In this document: positions 60,848-64,000 of the stretch, piece by piece
Layout of the letters: each line of letters starts with the position of its first letter
Numbering within the stretch: position 1 is the stretch's first letter
Origin: Arenibacter palladensis
GTDB lineage: Bacteria > Bacteroidota > Bacteroidia > Flavobacteriales > Flavobacteriaceae
DNA length: 64,000 nt
Reading direction: 5' to 3'
Assembly (NCBI RefSeq): GCF_900129275.1
Contig: NZ_FQUX01000001.1
Location: 310,001 to 374,000, forward strand
The notes under the pieces: generated by a model
What the model saw: the letters and a program-made list of their open reading frames with translations, nothing else
Databases searched by the model: none
Told to the model about the DNA's origin: nothing
Made by a program: the position numbers and the translations under genes

Positions 60848-62053
60848 ATGAAAATGAATTTCTTGGCCCTAGGGCTAATGATGTGCTCATTTTTCACCTC
60901 TTTTTCTCAGGAAACCAATTCCCCCGAATTTGGCAAAGGTCTTTTTAATTTAATGGGTAAGGATAGCACCTGGAGCGCCAAAATTGCCGCTAGGATGCAA
61001 CTTTTGAGTAGTACCACTTGGACAGAAAATTCCAATGGCAATTATACCGATCCCCATTTCAATGCACTGATTAGACGGGCCAGATTAAAATTTGATGGGT
61101 TTGTCTATTCCCCTAAACTTAGCTACAAACTTGAGTTGGGTTTATCCAATAGGGATATCTCCGGTAGCTCCAAATTCACAAGCGATGCTCCAAGATATAT
61201 ATTGGATGCGGTAATAATGTGGAATTTTTATCAAAATTTTGAACTATGGGCAGGCCAGACCAAACTCCCTGGCAACATAGAACGGGTTATATCCTCTGGA
61301 AACCTTCAATTGGTGGATCGGTCCTTATTAAATGGCCAGTTTACTTTGGACAGGGATATGGGCATACAGCTTAGGCATTACACCCACTTAACGGATACCT
61401 TTGTCATGCGGGAAATACTTTCCATTTCGCAAGGCGAAGGTAGAAACATCACCACAGGAAATCTAGGCGGACACCAATACAGCGGACGTTTGGAGTTACT
61501 TCCATTTGGCGAGTTCGAAGGGGGCGACGAATACAGTGGAGGCGATTTAAAAAGGGAAAAATCCCCTAAACTGATGTTGGCCGCTACCTACAACCTAAAT
61601 CTTAACGCCGTCAAGACAAGGGGTAGTCAGGGGACTTATATGGAAACCGATTATGGTTTTCACCAAACAGACATTAATACCTTGTTCATCGATGCCGCTT
61701 TTAAATATAACGGATTCTCTTTTATGGGAGAATATGCCCATAGGGATGCCCAAGACCCATTTGCCAGAAATATCGATGGCTCCTTGACCGGAGAAGTGGT
61801 TCAGGTAGGCCACGGATTAAATCTGCAAGCCGGCTATCTTTTTAAGAGCAATTGGGAGGTATCCGGGAGGTATACCAATGTAAAATTGAACAAAAATATT
61901 ACCGGTGAAAACCCAGAAAATCAATACACACTGGGACTTTCCAAATATATTGTAGGCCACAAATTGAAGGTGCAAACAGATATGAGCTATCTTTCCGTTA
62001 ATAACGGCCCTGATGAATTAATGTATAGACTACAATTGGACGTACATTTTTAG
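60848..62053 (+). CDS. Phosphate-selective porin (OprO/OprP family)
   Basis: This 401-residue protein has a signal peptide ending near residue 21 (SFSQ) and a 16-strand-type barrel of the Porin_O_P family: FNALIRRARLKFDGFVY near 68-84, a central SSGNLQLVDRSLLNGQF, and a C-terminal Phe. It should admit phosphate or polyphosphate across the outer membrane. A Pit-type transporter follows 73 bp later, giving a two-step phosphate uptake unit. Confidence 0.9.
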   Translation: MKMNFLALGLMMCSFFTSFSQETNSPEFGKGLFNLMGKDSTWSAKIAARMQLLSSTTWTENSNGNYTDPHFNALIRRARLKFDGFVYSPKLSYKLELGLSNRDISGSSKFTSDAPRYILDAVIMWNFYQNFELWAGQTKLPGNIERVISSGNLQLVDRSLLNGQFTLDRDMGIQLRHYTHLTDTFVMREILSISQGEGRNITTGNLGGHQYSGRLELLPFGEFEGGDEYSGGDLKREKSPKLMLAATYNLNLNAVKTRGSQGTYMETDYGFHQTDINTLFIDAAFKYNGFSFMGEYAHRDAQDPFARNIDGSLTGEVVQVGHGLNLQAGYLFKSNWEVSGRYTNVKLNKNITGENPENQYTLGLSKYIVGHKLKVQTDMSYLSVNNGPDELMYRLQLDVHF

Positions 62054-62126
62054 TGAAAAATATAACCTTAAGATAACGTTACAAACCTAGAGACTTTAGA
62101 TATTTGCAAACTATTTTTATAAGATA

Positions 62127-64000
62127 ATGGACAATATATATTTATTAATGATCATTGCCCTTGCCTTCTTGGCAATAGCAGATTTAGTAGTTGGAGTTAG
62201 CAATGACGCCGTTAACTTTTTAAATTCCGCAATTGGCTCCAAGGCCATTTCGTTCAAGACCATTATGATCGTGGCCAGTTTGGGGATAGCCATAGGAGCC
62301 ATTTTCTCCAGTGGTATGATGGAGGTGGCCCGAAAGGGGATCTTTCATCCGGGTGAGTTTATGTTCAGCGAGATCATGATCATCTTTATGGCCGTCATGA
62401 TTACCGATATTCTTCTATTGGATTTCTTCAATACGGTAGGAATGCCTACCTCCACAACTGTATCCATAGTGTTTGAACTTTTGGGTGCCTCGGTAGCCAT
62501 GTCCTTTATTAAAATTGCCTCAAGTGGCGGTGACTATATCGATATTTATAATTATATAAATACGTCAAAGGCCACTGAAATTATTTTGGGCATATTGCTT
62601 TCCGTTGTAATTGCCTTTTCCATAGGAGCCTTGGTGCAATATCTGTCCCGTATTCTACTTTCATTCGACTTTAGAAAAAAGGCTAAGATAATTGGAGCAC
62701 TTTTCGGAGGTATCGCCCTGACAGCTATCACCTATTTCATCCTAATTAAAGGTTTGAAGGGCGCCACTTTTGTAAGTGACGACCTTATAGCATATATCCA
62801 GAGCAATACCTCCACGATTATCATTGGAAGCCTTGTGCTTTGGACCCTGGTATCCTATATTATTTCGGTATTATTAAAATACGACGTGTACAAACTTATT
62901 ATTGTAGTAGGAACATTTGCCTTGGCACTTGCCTTTGCCGGGAACGACCTAGTTAACTTTATCGGGGTCCCCATCGCCGCTTGGCAGTCTTTTGAGGCTT
63001 GGCAGGCTTCAGGGATTCCTGCAACCGAATTTAGCATGACAGTTTTGGCCGAAAAGGTTCCTACCCCCACTATTTTGCTGTTTGTAGCAGGTATGGTCAT
63101 GGTTCTTACCCTCTGGTTCTCCAAAAAGGCACGTTACGTTACCCAAACGGAAATTAACCTTTCCAGGGAAGGTGAATCCAAGGAACGCTTTCAGCCCAAT
63201 TTCCTATCAAGGGGAATAGTAAGGTCGGCTATGATGCTGTCTACTGTTACCAATGCCCTTTTGCCAAAAGTCTTACAGGAAAAAATAGATTCCAATTTTA
63301 AAAAACCCGTTATACCCCTTTCTAAAGATAAAACTTTTGAAATGCCGGCCTTTGATATGGTAAGGGCTTCCGTTAACTTGATGGTTGCCGGGGTACTGAT
63401 CTCTGTGGCCACCTCTTACAAATTGCCATTATCTACCACTTATGTAACATTTATGGTAGCCATGGGAACCTCTTTGGCCGATAGGGCATGGGGAGCAGAA
63501 AGTGCCGTTTACCGGGTTGCCGGGGTATTGAATGTCATTGGAGGATGGTTCTTTACAGCCATTATAGCCTTTGTCTCTGCCGCGGTTATAGTTTCCCTAA
63601 TCAATATACATGTACCATCCATGGTGGCCATTCTATTATTGATAGCGGTTTTATTGCTAGTGAGGAACTACATATCACATAATAAAAAATCCAAGGAAAT
63701 AAGGGCTGAAGACAGTTTAAGAAAGGCCGAAAGCAGCTCTATCCAAGGGGTGATAGAAGAAAGTGCGGACAATATCTCCAATGTGGCAAAAAGAAGTAAT
63801 AAGATTTACACACATATTATCGACGGATTGGCCAAACAGGATTTGGAGCTTCTAAAAAAGAACAAAAAACAGGTTGTTAAACTTTCTGCGGAAATAGACG
63901 AACTAAGAGATCATATCTTCTATTTTATCAAGAATTTGGATGAGGCCAGTGTTGGCGCCAGTAACCTTTATATTAACATATTGGGGTATCTACAGGATAT
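62127..64000 (+). CDS. Pit-family inorganic phosphate transporter (3' end outside window)
   Basis: The frame from ATG 62127 runs off the window after 624 codons. It has the N-terminal and C-terminal PHO-4 motifs in the form GVSNDAVNFLNSA (about 22-34) and AGNDLVNFIGVP (about 271-282), several long helices, and a C-terminal hydrophilic extension with helices (after about residue 530, SIQGVIEESADNISNVAKRS) that resembles PhoU. It imports phosphate with a cation. Co-transcription with the porin is likely. The protein is unusually large because of the extension. Confidence 0.94.
   Translation, partial: MDNIYLLMIIALAFLAIADLVVGVSNDAVNFLNSAIGSKAISFKTIMIVASLGIAIGAIFSSGMMEVARKGIFHPGEFMFSEIMIIFMAVMITDILLLDFFNTVGMPTSTTVSIVFELLGASVAMSFIKIASSGGDYIDIYNYINTSKATEIILGILLSVVIAFSIGALVQYLSRILLSFDFRKKAKIIGALFGGIALTAITYFILIKGLKGATFVSDDLIAYIQSNTSTIIIGSLVLWTLVSYIISVLLKYDVYKLIIVVGTFALALAFAGNDLVNFIGVPIAAWQSFEAWQASGIPATEFSMTVLAEKVPTPTILLFVAGMVMVLTLWFSKKARYVTQTEINLSREGESKERFQPNFLSRGIVRSAMMLSTVTNALLPKVLQEKIDSNFKKPVIPLSKDKTFEMPAFDMVRASVNLMVAGVLISVATSYKLPLSTTYVTFMVAMGTSLADRAWGAESAVYRVAGVLNVIGGWFFTAIIAFVSAAVIVSLINIHVPSMVAILLLIAVLLLVRNYISHNKKSKEIRAEDSLRKAESSSIQGVIEESADNISNVAKRSNKIYTHIIDGLAKQDLELLKKNKKQVVKLSAEIDELRDHIFYFIKNLDEASVGASNLYINILGYLQD

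Noticed and set aside
1..64000. CRISPR arrays, rRNA, prophage or insertion sequences
   Set aside because: No regularly spaced repeats, no rRNA-like sequence and no transposase, integrase or phage structural gene was seen on either strand.

Overview
The window comes from a marine-type member of the Flavobacteriaceae (phylum Bacteroidota). The evidence is: a SusC/SusD pair with a FecR/ECF-sigma switch; many S1 sulfatases; flavobacterial lipoproteins; lycopene cyclase and DXP-pathway genes; several promoters that fit the Bacteroidota pattern TTTG-N17-23-TAnnTTTG; AT-rich intergenic DNA; and TTG or A-rich translation starts. Overall base composition looks close to 40% G+C by eye.

Region 1 (1-17861) is a polysaccharide utilization locus (PUL), read almost wholly on the minus strand. 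From its upstream end it holds an ECF sigma gene (the only plus-strand member), fecR, a susC with an STN signalling domain, susD, two sulfatases, a GH97 glycosidase, and four more sulfatases, the last cut by the window edge. Six sulfatases with five different active-site contexts point to a heavily and variably sulfated glycan, but no endo-acting enzyme lies inside the window. The GH97 protein departs from the catalytic residues recalled for characterised members.

Region 2 (17.9-22.1 kb) is accessory DNA: a polytopic membrane protein divergent from a seven-helix membrane protein ending in a LuxR DNA-binding domain (perfect palindrome between them), a YegP-like protein, small unknown genes, unusual hairpins, and tRNA-Asn.

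Region 3 (22.1-34.6 kb) is envelope and metal biology: rseP, a Sco1-type copper chaperone, feoA-feoB with a 49-residue Cys-rich companion, and a DtxR-family regulator with a ZIP transporter, divergent from a TonB receptor plus thioredoxin. The divergent promoters share one candidate metalloregulator operator.

Region 4 (34.7-47.3 kb) has lycopene cyclase, a giant HEAT-repeat/cytochrome c lipoprotein, a polyprenyl diphosphate synthase, and a TetR-TolC-MFP-RND efflux operon whose promoter is near leaderless and wrapped by a palindrome.

Region 5 (47.5-64 kb) is mostly housekeeping: a MORN-like protein, a TonB receptor, aspS, a ClC protein, a cold-shock protein, tadA, dxs with a DUF3078 protein, dgt, and a phosphate porin followed by a Pit-type phosphate transporter that runs off the end. 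The porin promoter carries a Pho-box-like direct repeat, a terminator-like hairpin and a perfect 17-bp inverted repeat whose right arm sits directly in front of the porin start codon. The PUL with its odd GH97, this porin leader and the 7TM-LuxR regulator are the best candidates for unusual biology. No CRISPR array, transposase or rRNA was seen.
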